Source: Leptospirales bacterium | GTDB lineage: Bacteria; Spirochaetota; Leptospiria; Leptospirales; Leptonemataceae | DNA length: 64,000 nucleotides | Assembly (NCBI GenBank): GCA_019694655.1 | Contig: JAIBBN010000013.1 | Span: 1 to 64,000 of the forward strand | Direction: 5' to 3' | Shown: positions 25,277 through 33,918 of the stretch, piece by piece | Layout of the letters: each line of letters opens with the position of its first letter | How positions within the stretch are numbered: the first letter of the stretch is position 1 | The notes under the pieces: generated by a model | What the model was told of the DNA's origin: nothing | The model's database searches: none | The model's input: the letters and a program-made list of their open reading frames with translations, nothing else | Program-made: the position numbers and the translations under genes

Positions 25277-26288
25277 CTGTCGCACAGCTCTGGCGACACT
25301 TGGGCTGCTCCTTCTCATTGGTGCGACCCCGCTTACCGGCCAGTCCGGTCGCACGCTTTTTGAAGAAGCCTACCGCCTGGAAGGCGCGGAGCCTGATCGC
25401 GCGCTTGAGCTCTACGAGGCTGCATTGCAGCGCGGTCTTCCAGCAGATCTGGACCGCGCCGCTCGCTGGCGACGCTTCCATCTGCTGCGACAGCTCCGGC
25501 TCTATCCTGAGGCGTGGCTGGCATCCGCTGTTCTTGGAGGGCAGGCTCGCGGAACATTGAAGCAGGATATGCTTCGTTACTACAAAGTAAGCGAAGGCGC
25601 TATTGAGTCCTATTTGAGCGGGACCGCTGCGCTATCGTCAACGACAGCGCAATCGCGGGCCGCACTTGAGTTGCGCAGAGCCTTTGAGCTTGGCAGCGGA
25701 CGTCCAGTTTTTCAGTCCGAGATTCTGACGCGGATGGTGCGCGCTGGCCTGGAGCAGCAGGCAAGAGAGATACTTACGCTCGCCGGGGGCGGGCTTCATC
25801 CGCTGCTGCGCGCCGACTTTTTACTTGCTGTGAACGACGTTGATCAGTCGGCAATATTGCTGCATGACTTTGTACGCCAGACGTCGTCCCCCAGTGCGGA
25901 AGAAGGCGCCCGTGCTCTCTATCTGCTGGGAAGAGTGGCGCGCGCTCGCGGCCAGCACGCTGACGCCGTGCGTTTTTTTCGTCTGGCTGCAGCCCGCTCC
26001 AGCGGCGATATGTCTTTGCGCGTCAATGCCCTTGCCGCCTACAGTCTATACCAGATGGGGCTTCCCGAGCAGGCCTTTGATCTATTGCAGGGTTGGCCGT
26101 TGCAGCGTGATGAGGAAGCCGAGCTGCTGGCGCTGACAATTCGCACTGAATTGAATCTTGATGCGCGCGCACAAACTCAATTGCGCGCCCGACGTAGCAA
26201 CTTGCGGCGCGATTTACAGCACGATCCGCAAAACTGGTTGAAGCGAAAAGCTCTCTCGCTTGTTGAGGCCGGCGAGGTTGGCCGATGA
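25257..26288 (+). CDS. exported TPR-like repeat protein
   Basis: Translation starts at GTG 25257 inside the end of the PBP gene and gives a signal peptide (CRTALATLGLLLLIGATPLTGQSG). The rest of the 343 residues is helical. Repeated TPR-like pairs include TLFEEAYRLEGAEPDRALELYEAALQRG, ARALYLLGRVARARGQHADAVRFFRLAAARS and LAAYSLYQMGLPEQAFDLL. Such proteins scaffold envelope complexes. Its overlap with the PBP gene suggests a job near the PBP, by inference only. Confidence 0.78.
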   Translation: MIRTFTDCRTALATLGLLLLIGATPLTGQSGRTLFEEAYRLEGAEPDRALELYEAALQRGLPADLDRAARWRRFHLLRQLRLYPEAWLASAVLGGQARGTLKQDMLRYYKVSEGAIESYLSGTAALSSTTAQSRAALELRRAFELGSGRPVFQSEILTRMVRAGLEQQAREILTLAGGGLHPLLRADFLLAVNDVDQSAILLHDFVRQTSSPSAEEGARALYLLGRVARARGQHADAVRFFRLAAARSSGDMSLRVNALAAYSLYQMGLPEQAFDLLQGWPLQRDEEAELLALTIRTELNLDARAQTQLRARRSNLRRDLQHDPQNWLKRKALSLVEAGEVGR

Positions 26289-26896
26289 AATTGAGTCGCA
26301 CGGCTTATTTGTTGTTGATTGTGCTGCGACTGTTACTGGCCGGGAAAAGCTGGGCGCAACCAGTTGAAGCCTCTTCAGCGGAAAGCGATCAGGTCCAGAC
26401 TCAACCCGCCCCCTTCTGGCAGCGCGAGCATGAGCAACATTTCAGCTTGCGCCTTCAGCTTGAGACTTCGCCGGCAGCGCGCGTCTATTTGTGTCGCAAC
26501 AGCGTTGCGCTACAGCTGCACGGCGCAAGCCTTCCCCGCTCGCGACTGCTGCAGTTAAGGGACTGTCTTTTTCTGCCCGCCGACATTGCCAATCTGACAC
26601 AGATCATTGGTCGCCAATCCGGCGACTTTGTACTGTTGCAACAATCGGCGACGCAGACAGACGATGCTCCATTTGCGGCCGAAGACGCCGATCGGATAGC
26701 CGCCCATGGAAGCCCGCTGCAGACCAAAGATTGCGAGAACAGGTCCTGGCATCTGCTTAACCTGCATAGCGACGGCGAGGGCGTACTGGTAGCGGAACTG
26801 GAAGCGCTCGCGATGCAAGGTCGCGCCGGAGCATACAGCGCCGGAATTGCCCGGGAAATTGTATTGCTGCGGCCGCCTCTGCGCCCCGCCCGTTAA
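26285..26896 (+). CDS. exported protein of unknown function
   Basis: The 203-residue protein starts at an ATG overlapping the upstream stop (ATGA). It has a signal peptide (AYLLLIVLRLLLAGKSWAQP). The mature part includes two Cys-containing strands (ARVYLCRNSVALQLHG, LRDCLFLPADIAN) and a DCENRSWHLLNLHSDGEG segment, so a disulfide is possible. No family recognised. It is the third gene of the PBP unit, and its end faces the helicase gene 30 bp away. Confidence 0.7.
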   Translation: MKLSRTAYLLLIVLRLLLAGKSWAQPVEASSAESDQVQTQPAPFWQREHEQHFSLRLQLETSPAARVYLCRNSVALQLHGASLPRSRLLQLRDCLFLPADIANLTQIIGRQSGDFVLLQQSATQTDDAPFAAEDADRIAAHGSPLQTKDCENRSWHLLNLHSDGEGVLVAELEALAMQGRAGAYSAGIAREIVLLRPPLRPAR

Positions 26897-26926
26897 TGAC
26901 GCGGCGCCTGGCGGCCGGTGCAGTAG

Positions 26927-28867
26927 CTATTCAGATTGCTCGCCGGCGCTGCGCGAGCGTCCGCGGCCGCCGCGACGCCGACGCCGCCGGCTGTTACGCT
27001 GGCCTTCGCCGCTCTCGGCGCTGCTGCTGCGCTCGCTGCGGGCTGCCCCATCCGGTTGTCGACCGTTCTGAGCGCCGCCGGCGCGCGGCTCGCCGCGACG
27101 ATGGCGTTCGCCACGTTCCCCGGAACGACCGCGACCGCCGCGAGAGCGACGGCGGCGGGATTCTTCACTTTCGCCTCGTCCCGTCCCTGCCGCCTTCTTC
27201 CTGCCAATGCCAAAGAAGGCCAATATTCTTCGCCAGAGACCTGGCTTTTGCTGACGATCCGTGCGTTCCCGATTCGACCGCCCCCGTCGGCCGCGTCCAC
27301 GCCGACGTCCGCCGCCCTGCTCTTCGGAATTCGCGGAGCGTCCGCTGCGATCTCCCTGATTTCCGCGCTCCTCGCGGCCGTTGCGGCGATGCTGGGAGTC
27401 CCTGCCGCCACGGCCTGCGGGGCGGCGGTATTCATCTTCATAGTCTGGCGCCCCATGCAAAGCCACCAATCGATCGCGCTCGCGCACGCTCATGGGTTCG
27501 GCTGATGGTCGCTGACCGCTGCCGCGCCGACGGTTGCCAATGTCGTCATCCAGTTCTGCTTCGGGCTCGGCTCGATTTCCGTCTACTTCGGCCTCTGATT
27601 CTCGGCTACGGCCGCGACCGCGCCTGCGGCGCGAACCGCGGCTGCGGGAATCGTCGCCTCGGGATTCGGTGGAAGCTCCGCGCTCCTCCGACTCTTCATC
27701 ACGATGATTGGGATCGCGGAAAGGCTCTCGTTCTCCCTCAGGGTACTGCAGGTATTCTGTATTCAACTCGTCCACGGGTATTTTCACTCCAAGGTATCTC
27801 TGGATTCTGGGAAGGTTCTCGTAGTCCTCTTCCGAGCAATACGAGACGCTGACCCCGCTCTTACCCGCGCGCGCCGTGCGTCCAATTCGATGTACATAAG
27901 ACTCGCTATCCTGGGGAAGGTCGTAGTTGAACACGTGGGTAATGTCGTCCACGTCCAGGCCGCGGCTGGCAACATCAGTCGCCACCAGCACTGTGTAGTG
28001 TCCCAGTTTGAAGTCTTTGAGCAAACGAACTCGTTTCTTTTGATCGAGCAGCGAAGAGATGCCAGTAGCGGCGATGCCCTTGCGTTGCAATACGCGAACG
28101 ATGTGCTGCACGCGGTGCTTGTAGTTGCTGAAGACAATAGCCTTCATGCCAGGCACAGCCAGTATCTGGTTTACCAGATAGGGGTCCTTCTCGTGACGCC
28201 CCAGATGCAGCAATCGTTGGTCGATCTTATCTACGGCAACCGATTCTGATTCAATGCGAATCTCGACCGGGTCCTTCATGTAGTCGGCGGCGAGTCGCAT
28301 TACGTAGTACGATAGAGTCGCCGAAAACAGCATGGTCTGAGCGTTCTCCGGCGCGTGCCGCATGATGTAGCGTACGTCGCGAATGAAGCCCATGTCGAAC
28401 ATGCGGTCCGCTTCATCGAGAATCAGATAGCGCAGCCCGCCCAGATCGACTTTGCCTTGTTTCATGTAGTCAATCAGGCGACCGGGGGTTGCCGCGATAA
28501 TTGACGGTGCGCGCGCCAGCGCCTGTTCCTGCTTGCGATATTCTTCGCCGCCATAGATGGCAACGACCTCCGCCGAGCGTCCGCTGAGCATGCGTTGGGC
28601 CTCTTCGGCAATTTGCAGGCAAAGTTCGCGCGTAGGCGTAACGACCAGGGCGATGGGGCCCGGCACATTTTCGAGGTAGATCCGGTTCAACACCGGCAGC
28701 AGAAAGGCGAGGGTCTTGCCGGTTCCGGTCTGGGAGATGCCGGCAATATCGCGGCCCTCCAACAGCGGCCCCAGGCACTGCTCCTGAATCGGCGTGAGGT
28801 CGGAAAAACCGACGGCGGCGATGGCCGCCCGCAGATCCGGGTGCAGCTCGGTATCAGCAAATTTCAC
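26927..28867 (-). CDS. DEAD-box RNA helicase with long Arg/Gly-rich tail
   Basis: The 646-residue protein has a complete DEAD-box core in about 370 residues: GISQTGTGKT (43-52), PTRELCLQIAEEA, TPGRL, DEAD (151-154), SAT (182-184), TDVASRGLDVDDI and HRIGRTAR (326-333). Residues about 380-646 are low-complexity Arg/Gly/Glu/Ser repeats with RGRGR and RRRR runs. They are interrupted by one hydrophobic patch, GLWRRILAFFGIG (543-555). The core resembles RhlB/RhlE types. Such a tail usually binds RNA or drives condensation. Start is GTG at 28867. Confidence 0.93.
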   Translation of the reverse strand: MKFADTELHPDLRAAIAAVGFSDLTPIQEQCLGPLLEGRDIAGISQTGTGKTLAFLLPVLNRIYLENVPGPIALVVTPTRELCLQIAEEAQRMLSGRSAEVVAIYGGEEYRKQEQALARAPSIIAATPGRLIDYMKQGKVDLGGLRYLILDEADRMFDMGFIRDVRYIMRHAPENAQTMLFSATLSYYVMRLAADYMKDPVEIRIESESVAVDKIDQRLLHLGRHEKDPYLVNQILAVPGMKAIVFSNYKHRVQHIVRVLQRKGIAATGISSLLDQKKRVRLLKDFKLGHYTVLVATDVASRGLDVDDITHVFNYDLPQDSESYVHRIGRTARAGKSGVSVSYCSEEDYENLPRIQRYLGVKIPVDELNTEYLQYPEGEREPFRDPNHRDEESEERGASTESRGDDSRSRGSRRRRGRGRSRESEAEVDGNRAEPEAELDDDIGNRRRGSGQRPSAEPMSVRERDRLVALHGAPDYEDEYRRPAGRGGRDSQHRRNGREERGNQGDRSGRSANSEEQGGGRRRGRGRRGRSNRERTDRQQKPGLWRRILAFFGIGRKKAAGTGRGESEESRRRRSRGGRGRSGERGERHRRGEPRAGGAQNGRQPDGAARSERSSSAESGEGQRNSRRRRRRGGRGRSRSAGEQSE

Positions 28868-28953
28868 TGACCGCTAGGGATTGGCCAGGGGGGCCGGGGG
28901 TCAAGTGCAATGACAGAAGGCGGCAGGCGAACGGCCGCTCTCTGGCTGTGTTT

Positions 28954-30027
28954 TCATCGAAATCCAAGCCGAAGCGGGCCGCTGTGCACCTCCAGAGCGC
29001 TCAGCGGCAAGGCAGTGGCGTTGACCGTTACACGGGTAAAGCTGCCGGCCACTCCGCTGGCCGATGTGCAAATGGCTCCATTATTTGCTATGTCATCGCC
29101 TGCGGCGACATAGAGGCCGTTGGAGTAGGCGACGCCGCGAATCAGCTCGCCAGCGCCGCCGGTCATACAACCAAGCGCGCCGCCGGACCAGCTACTTTCC
29201 ATACCAGTTACCGTGTAGTAAATATCGCCGTTGTCTCCGGTGCAAAAGAAACGATCTCCTGCAAAATAGATCTGTCCGTTGCAAGAACCGACTGCAGAGG
29301 CGCTGGCAAAGATCGCCGTCTTCAAGTCGGAGGAAAAGACTTCAACATCCGAACCCGTGCTGCCAAAGATCCAGCGATTGTTGCCATAGGCCGTCGTGTA
29401 GCCAAAAACTGAAACTGTACGAGTTGAAACGCCCCACGTCCCCGTCAGGCCGCCGGGACTGAAGTAGTTTGTGGAAGCCCCGGCTTGCGCGGCTGCAAAT
29501 AGGCCGCCGCCGTAGAATGGACGCGTCAAGCCCACTGCGGCGCCAGGAGATTGCAGCGACCAGTTGATGCCGTCAAAGGAAATAAGTACGGTTCCAGACG
29601 CGCCGGTGGCGACAAAATGCCCGCCGCCAAAGGTCACGCCGTTCAAATTGTTGGATGTTCCTGAGGCGCCAACGGTCCAATTCACGAGATCGGTTGAGTG
29701 GACCAACGATCCGCTGAGGCCCACGGCAACATAGCGGCCATTGCCGTAAGCCGTATCCGCCAGACCTGCAGGCGAACCAGTGGCGATGGGTCCGTTCCAG
29801 CTGCGACCATTATAGGAAAAAAAAGCATTCGTACCGGAAAGCGCAACAAACACGATATCCGGAACCAGTGATGCCGCCAGTGCCGCTTGAATCGAACAGG
29901 TCGCGTCGCCTGATGAACAATCCGCGTCGTCTAGAAAGCAGCCGGCGCTCCACAGCGCAAGCATCGCTATCGATAGGCGCCGGCGGATTGGCTTGTGCCA
30001 CACTCCAGTATTGAAGGCCCTCTGCAT
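28954..30027 (-). CDS. lipoprotein with a predicted six-bladed beta-propeller
   Basis: The 357-residue protein has a lipobox-like end to its leader (LALWSAGC, Cys30). The mature part has six repeats built on aYGnGrYVAvG..G, beginning near residues 94, 133, 172, 214, 256 and 301, about 39-45 residues apart. Each is followed by a short strand and an NW/SW turn (for example VNWTVG and INWSLQ). The spacing fits a beta-propeller of the WD40-like/sialidase-repeat kind. Several paired cysteines lie in the last two blades. Function unknown; likely surface or periplasmic. Confidence 0.78.
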   Translation of the reverse strand: MQRAFNTGVWHKPIRRRLSIAMLALWSAGCFLDDADCSSGDATCSIQAALAASLVPDIVFVALSGTNAFFSYNGRSWNGPIATGSPAGLADTAYGNGRYVAVGLSGSLVHSTDLVNWTVGASGTSNNLNGVTFGGGHFVATGASGTVLISFDGINWSLQSPGAAVGLTRPFYGGGLFAAAQAGASTNYFSPGGLTGTWGVSTRTVSVFGYTTAYGNNRWIFGSTGSDVEVFSSDLKTAIFASASAVGSCNGQIYFAGDRFFCTGDNGDIYYTVTGMESSWSGGALGCMTGGAGELIRGVAYSNGLYVAAGDDIANNGAICTSASGVAGSFTRVTVNATALPLSALEVHSGPLRLGFR

Positions 30028-30087
30028 GTTAGATCCGAGTAAATGGCGCAGATACTTCCAAGCAATTTTTGACGAAAAGGCAAGCGT

Positions 30088-30912
30088 CTAGATGCGCGCC
30101 CCACGCCGTTCTTTCCAGTGGCGCAATCCGGCAACCAGCAAGAAGCTCACAATAACCAGCAATGACCAGCTGCTAATTTTGCCAAGGCCCACAACTTTCC
30201 AGCCCTGGTGTTGATGCGGGTAACTCCAGGCGCCAAGCAGAGTAGAGATATTTTCGGCAAACCAGATGGCAACGCCCACCAGCAAGAAGCCAAGCGTTGC
30301 AGGCATTGAGTATTCTCGCTGTCGGGGGCGTACAATGACGCTGGTCCTTGCAAAAAGCAAAAGCGTCGCGACCGTCAGCCACCAGCGTAAATCAACAAAG
30401 AAGTGGTGCGTAAAAAAGTTGATGTAGATCAGAACGCCCAGCAGCGCCGATAGCGCGTAGTTCGGAGCATGCGCCAGCCGCATGCGCAACAGCCGGAAAA
30501 CCTGAACAATGTAGCTGGCCACTGCGGCGTACATGAAACCGCTGTAGAGCGGCACATTCAGGACTTTTATGCGGCCCTCGCCGGGATAAGACCAGGAGCC
30601 AATGGCTGGATGAGTCTTGAAGACCTCAAGGGCAAAGCCCAGCAGATGAAAAACGCCGAGAGTCAAAAGTTCATCGCGCGTCTCAAGTCGCAGAACAATG
30701 AGCGTCGCCTGGATCAACACAGCGCCGACGAAGATCAGGTCGTAACGCGCAATGCCCATCGCGGGCAACTTTCCGACAGCATAGAGAAGAACGAAGAAAC
30801 TCCCGGCGAAGATGCAAGATCGCGCCTCCAGCCAAATGGATGCGAGCGCATCTCGCCAGAGCTCGGGCCAGGGCACAACGAAGGCGGCGCGAAAAACGGA
30901 AACCGGCGGCAC
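30088..30912 (-). CDS. DUF817-family membrane protein
   Basis: The 274-residue protein has about eight hydrophobic helices. Motifs match the DUF817 family: FALEVFKTHPAIGSWSYPGEG, VPLYSGFMYAAVASYIVQ, FFTHHFFVDLRWWL and LLGAWSYPHQHQGWKVV. The family has no known function. Translation starts at a GTG. It is the last gene of the minus-strand unit that begins with hscC, 30 bp after the preceding small gene. Confidence 0.88.
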   Translation of the reverse strand: MPPVSVFRAAFVVPWPELWRDALASIWLEARSCIFAGSFFVLLYAVGKLPAMGIARYDLIFVGAVLIQATLIVLRLETRDELLTLGVFHLLGFALEVFKTHPAIGSWSYPGEGRIKVLNVPLYSGFMYAAVASYIVQVFRLLRMRLAHAPNYALSALLGVLIYINFFTHHFFVDLRWWLTVATLLLFARTSVIVRPRQREYSMPATLGFLLVGVAIWFAENISTLLGAWSYPHQHQGWKVVGLGKISSWSLLVIVSFLLVAGLRHWKERRGARI

Positions 30913-30942
30913 GGTGCAGAGGCCCTCTGCCGCCAGGGAGGG

Positions 30943-31284
30943 TCAAGGTCGATTCAATTCCAGGCCAGAAGGCGCCGGGTTCGCTGCGGCGCCGGAGGCC
31001 GTGCTGCGCTCCAGCTGGGCCTCTACAAAGCGAAGTTCCCGTTCAATCTGCGGCAGCTGGACGCGCAGCGCGGCGCCGCATGTATGCTCGCGGCAATGCT
31101 GTTGCTGACGCAGCAAACTCTGGCGTCGCTCCAGCAAGGCAGCATGTATCTCCTGTCGGCGGGAGGCCGCTTCAAGATCCTGCATGATCCACAGCGCTGC
31201 TGCAGCAGCGGCAGACGGGATAAGGAGCAACGCCAGGATACTTGCAACCCACGCACCCGTGCTATTACGCGCCTCAACGGTCAT
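30943..31284 (-). CDS. small membrane-anchored coiled-coil protein
   Basis: The 113-residue protein has one N-terminal membrane helix (WVASILALLLIPSAAAAAALWIM). A helical region follows with many Gln, Glu and Arg (AASRRQEIHAALLERRQSLLRQQQ, VQLPQIERELRFVEAQLERS). Two cysteines lie close together (QHCREHTC). No family recognised. Its ATG overlaps the stop of the gene before it (ATGA), so it is coupled. Confidence 0.7.
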   Translation of the reverse strand: MTVEARNSTGAWVASILALLLIPSAAAAAALWIMQDLEAASRRQEIHAALLERRQSLLRQQQHCREHTCGAALRVQLPQIERELRFVEAQLERSTASGAAANPAPSGLELNRP

Positions 31285-31865
31285 GGCGATGAAACGCGGC
31301 CTGGCGTCGTAGCCAGCGGGATGCCAATCATATCATCGAGCTGTGTGGCAATTCGCTCTGCCATCTCGCGCGACTCCGCCGGCGAATGAAAATTCAGATC
31401 GCGGGCGTAGAGCCGGATCTCCCCAAGCTTTTCGCCGCCGGCAGTCTGAAAAATATCGACGGCCACCAGCACTTGCAGTCGCTCTTCTACCAGCTCGACT
31501 GTTCGCTGCTCCTGAACGCGACCCTGCAGATAGAGCCTCGTGGGCACTGCATTGGCTACCCGCGCAATTTCCTGGGGCGTCAATAGACCGGAGGAGACAA
31601 TGCCATTTTCGTGAAGCAGTCGTTCCGTCTCGATCTGCTCAACAATGGCGAAGCCGCGGCGGCGCAGCGCAAATGCCAGCGATTCGCCGATATTGCGGGC
31701 GGCAAGCGCTCGGGCGCCCAGCGCCTCAAAGCGACCAATGGCCGCCTCGCGGCGCACAGCGCCGGCCAGCCAGGGCTCGGTTCGAACCGATTCAACAACA
31801 TAGGCGCTGCAGTTGCCAAACGCGACGGCCAGCGCAGCGGCACAATGCACTATCGTTCGTTTCAT
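31281..31865 (-). CDS. exported protein, weakly CsgG/TolB-N-like
   Basis: The 194-residue protein starts at ATG 31865, overlapping the upstream stop, and has a leader (TIVHCAAALAVAFGNCSAYVV) with a possible lipidated cysteine. The body alternates helix and strand: SLAFALRRRGFAIVEQIETERLL, then TRLYLQGRVQEQRTVELVEERLQVLVAVDIFQTAGGEKLGEIRLYA, then a C-terminal helix. This order resembles the nucleotide-free fold of CsgG and related secretion lipoproteins. The resemblance is weak and function is not assigned. Confidence 0.68.
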   Translation of the reverse strand: MKRTIVHCAAALAVAFGNCSAYVVESVRTEPWLAGAVRREAAIGRFEALGARALAARNIGESLAFALRRRGFAIVEQIETERLLHENGIVSSGLLTPQEIARVANAVPTRLYLQGRVQEQRTVELVEERLQVLVAVDIFQTAGGEKLGEIRLYARDLNFHSPAESREMAERIATQLDDMIGIPLATTPGRVSSP

Positions 31866-32479
31866 AGGCAGCACCGAAAGCCAAGTTCCTGCTGTCGCAG
31901 TTCCGGCGGAGCATGCAGGCGAAAAAAGCAAGAGGCGCGTTGGCCGCTGGCATACGAACCGCCCGCGGCGACGGCCAATCCGCCGCGATCGTCTGCTACC
32001 CACTCCATCAGGTTTCCCACCATATCATGAATTCCAAACTCGTTGCGGCATGATTCGCTGAGGCCGGAGTCTTCGGCGGCGTCGGCTTGTACCCGGCAGC
32101 GGCCAGCAACGTAGTCGCTGCCATAAGAGTAGCGAAAGCCATGCAGACCCAAACAGGCGCTGGTCCATTCCGCAAGGCTACAGAGACGCTTACCGCCGGC
32201 AGCGCAGGCCTGCTGTGCTTCGTCTCTGGTGATTGCCGACCTTGGACGTTGCAAGGGCGCCGGTAGAAATTGGCCCGGCGCGATTTCGGCTACTTCAAAG
32301 GGATCGATGCGAAAGGCCGTGGCAATGCCGCCAACAACAATCATGTTGTCCGGGCCCAGCAATTCCGTTCGACGATCAGCGCCCGGCGCCGAATAAAGCG
32401 GGCGGGCAGTTTCGGCCGCAGCGCAAAACGATGTACAGATGACGGACAGCAACATTGGTAAAATATGTTTGAGGCTCAT
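31862..32479 (-). CDS. exported protein with a formylglycine-generating-enzyme-like fold
   Basis: The 205-residue protein has a signal peptide (ILPMLLSVICTSFCAAAE) and the hallmarks of the FGE-sulfatase domain (PF03781): FRIDPFEVAE, KRLCSLAEWTSACLGLHG, NEFGIHDMVGNLMEWVADD and a C-terminal GFRCCL. It is short for the family, and the usual cysteine pair that makes formylglycine is not evident, so a structural or binding role is more likely than catalysis. Both ends overlap neighbours by 4 bp. Confidence 0.85.
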   Translation of the reverse strand: MSLKHILPMLLSVICTSFCAAAETARPLYSAPGADRRTELLGPDNMIVVGGIATAFRIDPFEVAEIAPGQFLPAPLQRPRSAITRDEAQQACAAGGKRLCSLAEWTSACLGLHGFRYSYGSDYVAGRCRVQADAAEDSGLSESCRNEFGIHDMVGNLMEWVADDRGGLAVAAGGSYASGQRASCFFRLHAPPELRQQELGFRCCL

Positions 32480-33219
32480 GGATGCTCCGCCTGAGGCAGG
32501 CCGCGATTTGCGTCTACGCCCAGCTGAATTCGCCGCACCACCATCGGCGGCGGCTGGACCGCCGCGCTTGCTGCACTTTGCATAGCCGAGTCGGCGCCGC
32601 CCGCCGCCGGCGGCAATCCGCTCCAGAAAGTGTAGAGTGCAACAGCGCCGCTCCCTTCCTGAAATCGCAGCCGCAGCCAGAGATAAGGATTCAAGCGGCC
32701 TATCAATTCACGGCCATCGCTCAGGCGTAAACGGCAGCGAATCGGAAAGAAAAGCGTGCGCACTCCCTCGGCAGTGCGCAAATCTCCGGCCGCTGCCCAA
32801 TCCTGAAATTCCAACTCCGCAATCTGCTGCACTTCAATTCGAAGGCTCTCGCCGTCTTCCAGGCTGCGCAATTCGAGATATCTTCCGGGCAGCCTCAAGA
32901 TACCAGTGCGTACAGCGCCGCCTGCCAATTCGATTTGCGCGGGCAGCTCGGGAAGGGCTGCTGGCAAGGCAGCGGACGCAGACTGCTCGGTTGGCGCGAC
33001 CGGCGCGCTGCGCGCCGGCCGTTGCTCGCCAAGCTCGCGCTCCATACGATCGAGAATCTCGTTCTCATTGATGACGCTGGCCCCTGGCGTATAGGCTTCT
33101 CCTTCAGCAATGAGCTCCAACGGCCGTGCGAATTGAATCGTCACAACTATGGAGATAAGCCGGCGCACGGTTGTGCGGCTGAAAATGAATCGGCGCCAAT
33201 ATTGATTGGATGTCGTCAT
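32476..33219 (-). CDS. membrane-anchored protein of unknown function
   Basis: The 247-residue protein starts at ATG 33219. A hydrophobic segment (RLISIVVTIQFA) follows about 20 basic and aromatic residues and could be a signal anchor. The middle contains short beta motifs (LPAQIELAGGAVRTGILRLPGRYLELRSLEDGESLRIEVQQIAELEFQDW, and later CRLRLSDGRELIGRL). These resemble small barrel repeats that sense or bind, such as PilZ- or SH3-like domains, but I cannot name the family. Its stop overlaps the FGE-like gene (ATGA). Confidence 0.66.
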   Translation of the reverse strand: MTTSNQYWRRFIFSRTTVRRLISIVVTIQFARPLELIAEGEAYTPGASVINENEILDRMERELGEQRPARSAPVAPTEQSASAALPAALPELPAQIELAGGAVRTGILRLPGRYLELRSLEDGESLRIEVQQIAELEFQDWAAAGDLRTAEGVRTLFFPIRCRLRLSDGRELIGRLNPYLWLRLRFQEGSGAVALYTFWSGLPPAAGGADSAMQSAASAAVQPPPMVVRRIQLGVDANRGLPQAEHP

Positions 33220-33229
33220 CAGTCCTGGC

Positions 33230-33853
33230 TCATTGTTGCAGGCGAATAGGATGTTCGGCAACGAGTCGTGCGCTGATTTCGGCGCGAAGCTCACGCTGAC
33301 GAACGGCAAGCGCTTCGCCAATCAGCCGACGACGCAAGCGCTCTGCATCACGGCCTGCCAGTCGCGGATTCTGCAAGGCCGCCGTACGTAAATCGGCGGC
33401 GCTCGGTCCAGCATCGTGTAGCGCGCGCTGCAGGCTGCTAAATCTTCCGCGTTCATAGTAGTAGTAGTCTTCTAACAACTGTTCGATTCGGGGGGCCAGA
33501 TAGCTCGCAGCCTCGGACGATTCGAATATGCCAAGCCGGAAGCCCTCGGCAATTGCCAGCCGACGCAGGGCCAGGCGACGCAGGGCCAGGTTGCGAGCTT
33601 CCGTTGCCATTCCCTGCAATGCAACAGGTCCCAGTTCTTCCCCGGATCGATTGACCAGATGCAAATCGCCCTCGAAGACGCGGGCGCCGCCAGCCTCGGC
33701 CAATTGCGGACCGCGCTCGCTCCCGTAAGCGCGCTGCTGCAAAGCTTCCAACAGGTTCTGCACCCTTGAACGGCAGGACAGCGCGGCAGCGGCAAAGAGC
33801 AGCAAGACACAGGCAAGCCGGAGGCGCCGCCAGCAATGAAAGCTGCAGTTCAT
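33230..33853 (-). CDS. lipoprotein of unknown function
   Basis: The 207-residue protein starts at ATG 33853 with a leader ending in a lipobox-like AAALSC. The body is mostly helical with many Arg and Leu and includes the tandem peptide RRLALRRLA, made by a perfect 15-bp DNA duplication at 33561-33590. An EDYYYYERGRFSSLQRAL segment and a long C-terminal basic helix follow. Helical content and position would fit a SurA-like N-domain, but this is not established. It lies 65 bp downstream of the J-like gene. Confidence 0.7.
   Translation of the reverse strand: MNCSFHCWRRLRLACVLLLFAAAALSCRSRVQNLLEALQQRAYGSERGPQLAEAGGARVFEGDLHLVNRSGEELGPVALQGMATEARNLALRRLALRRLAIAEGFRLGIFESSEAASYLAPRIEQLLEDYYYYERGRFSSLQRALHDAGPSAADLRTAALQNPRLAGRDAERLRRRLIGEALAVRQRELRAEISARLVAEHPIRLQQ
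33561..33590. repeat. two perfect tandem copies of a 15-bp unit
   Basis: The unit CGACGCAGGGCCAGG occurs twice in direct succession inside the lipoprotein gene, adding five residues per unit in frame (RRLAL type). It is a recent-looking in-frame slippage duplication. Confidence 0.9.
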
Positions 33854-33918
33854 ACTGCCAGGTGCTTGGTCAGGCGGGGAATGTGAAAATTTTGCGAAAA
33901 CCGCCGCAGCGACCGCGA

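Noticed and set aside
26896-27852. A 318-codon plus-strand frame opposite the DEAD-box helicase tail.
   Set aside because: It is rich in Arg, Cys and Ala without motifs, as expected from the complement of an Arg/Gly-rich coding region.
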